Below, in pieces: positions 5,350 to 5,530 of a DNA stretch of 5,530 nt (its first letter is position 1; each line of letters opens with the position of its first letter). The translations under genes were made by a program, and so were the position numbers. Origin of the DNA: Eubacteriales Family XIII. Incertae Sedis bacterium (GTDB lineage: Bacteria; Bacillota; Clostridia; Peptostreptococcales; Anaerovoracaceae); assembly GCA_031276775.1 (NCBI GenBank), contig JAISML010000062.1, positions 1 to 5,530 of the forward strand, in the 5' to 3' direction. The notes under the pieces are model-generated. The model was given only the letters and a program-made list of their open reading frames with translations, had not been told where the DNA came from and did not search any database.

Positions 5350-5530
5350 CTACACTCCCATCCAAGACATGGGATCCTCCAAACGTTGTCTCATGAAATC
5401 GATCACAGCGCCGACATGATAGCCGTCCATGACGATGTGGCTGTGCGAAAGTGTGAAGCCCGTGACGCTGCGTATGCGGGTTTCGTCGTTTTCCCCGACG
5501 ACGACGCGTTTTTCCGTCACGCCGATCGCG
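5350..5530 (-). CDS. E2 acyltransferase catalytic domain, C-terminal end (5' part beyond window)
   Basis: The last 59 residues of an open frame entering from the window edge match the end of the chloramphenicol-acetyltransferase-like catalytic domain of E2 dihydrolipoamide acyltransferases. The catalytic HxxxDG motif reads HIVMDG, preceded by TGFTLS. It is followed by a helix ending in LEDP, the usual C-terminal signature, and a short tail to the TAG at 5350. E2 transfers the acyl group from lipoyl-lysine to CoA and forms the core of the complex. The usual DHR context before the motif is changed to SHI, and the following DGYHVG is reminiscent of chloramphenicol acetyltransferase. E2 identity is nonetheless favoured by the LEDP ending and by the adjacent lipoyl and E1 genes. 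Whether this E2 has its own lipoyl and E1-binding domains cannot be seen; the separate lipoyl gene suggests it may not. Confidence 0.85.
   Translation of the reverse strand, partial: AIGVTEKRVVVGENDETRIRSVTGFTLSHSHIVMDGYHVGAVIDFMRQRLEDPMSWMGV

Noticed and set aside
5350..5530. Chloramphenicol acetyltransferase (resistance gene) reading of the partial E2
   Set aside because: The HxxxDG plus DGYHVG stretch resembles CAT, but the LEDP ending and the adjoining lipoyl and E1 genes fit an E2 catalytic domain of the same fold.

Overview
This is an all-minus-strand, tightly packed bacterial catabolic gene cluster. Seven consecutive genes read leftwards from about 5530 to 1. Every start whose upstream region is visible has a strong AGGAGG-type Shine-Dalgarno sequence, and base composition is moderately GC-rich by eye. 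Strong ribosome sites, short gaps and a Mop-type molybdenum enzyme suggest an anaerobic or fermentative bacterium, for example of the Clostridia, Negativicutes, Synergistota or a sulfate reducer. The window holds no rRNA, tRNA or phylogenetic marker, so this assignment is only an inference.

Layout in transcription order: (1) the C-terminal end of a 2-oxoacid-dehydrogenase-type E2 acyltransferase (5350-5530, 5' end outside the window); (2) a free-standing 78-residue lipoyl-domain protein (5099-5335); (3) an E1 alpha subunit (4051-5046); (4) an E1 beta subunit (3074-4051), whose start codon shares one base with the E1 alpha stop codon; (5) a 12-helix MFS transporter (1695-2972), after a 101-base AT-rich gap; (6) a zinc-dependent MDR-family alcohol/polyol dehydrogenase (526-1563), after a 131-base gap; (7) the N-terminal [2Fe-2S] portion of a molybdopterin aldehyde oxidoreductase resembling Desulfovibrio gigas Mop (1-509, 3' end outside the window). 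There are no gene-free stretches above 300 bases, no mobile elements and no CRISPR.

How the genes may work together (inference): E1 alpha/beta, lipoyl protein and E2 form a thiamine-diphosphate and lipoate dependent complex that makes an acyl-CoA. Together with a polyol-type dehydrogenase and an aldehyde oxidoreductase, the set fits a diol/acyloin route. The MFS protein would import the substrate, the MDR enzyme would oxidise a vicinal diol to an alpha-hydroxyketone, the acetoin-dehydrogenase-like complex would cleave that to acyl-CoA plus aldehyde, and the Mop-like enzyme would oxidise the aldehyde. The substrate is unknown. E1 alpha departs from the usual family sequence at two places near the active site, so acetoin itself is not assured. 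The most notable points are the separate lipoyl carrier, the E2-first gene order, the unusual E1 alpha pocket and the linkage to a Mop-type enzyme.
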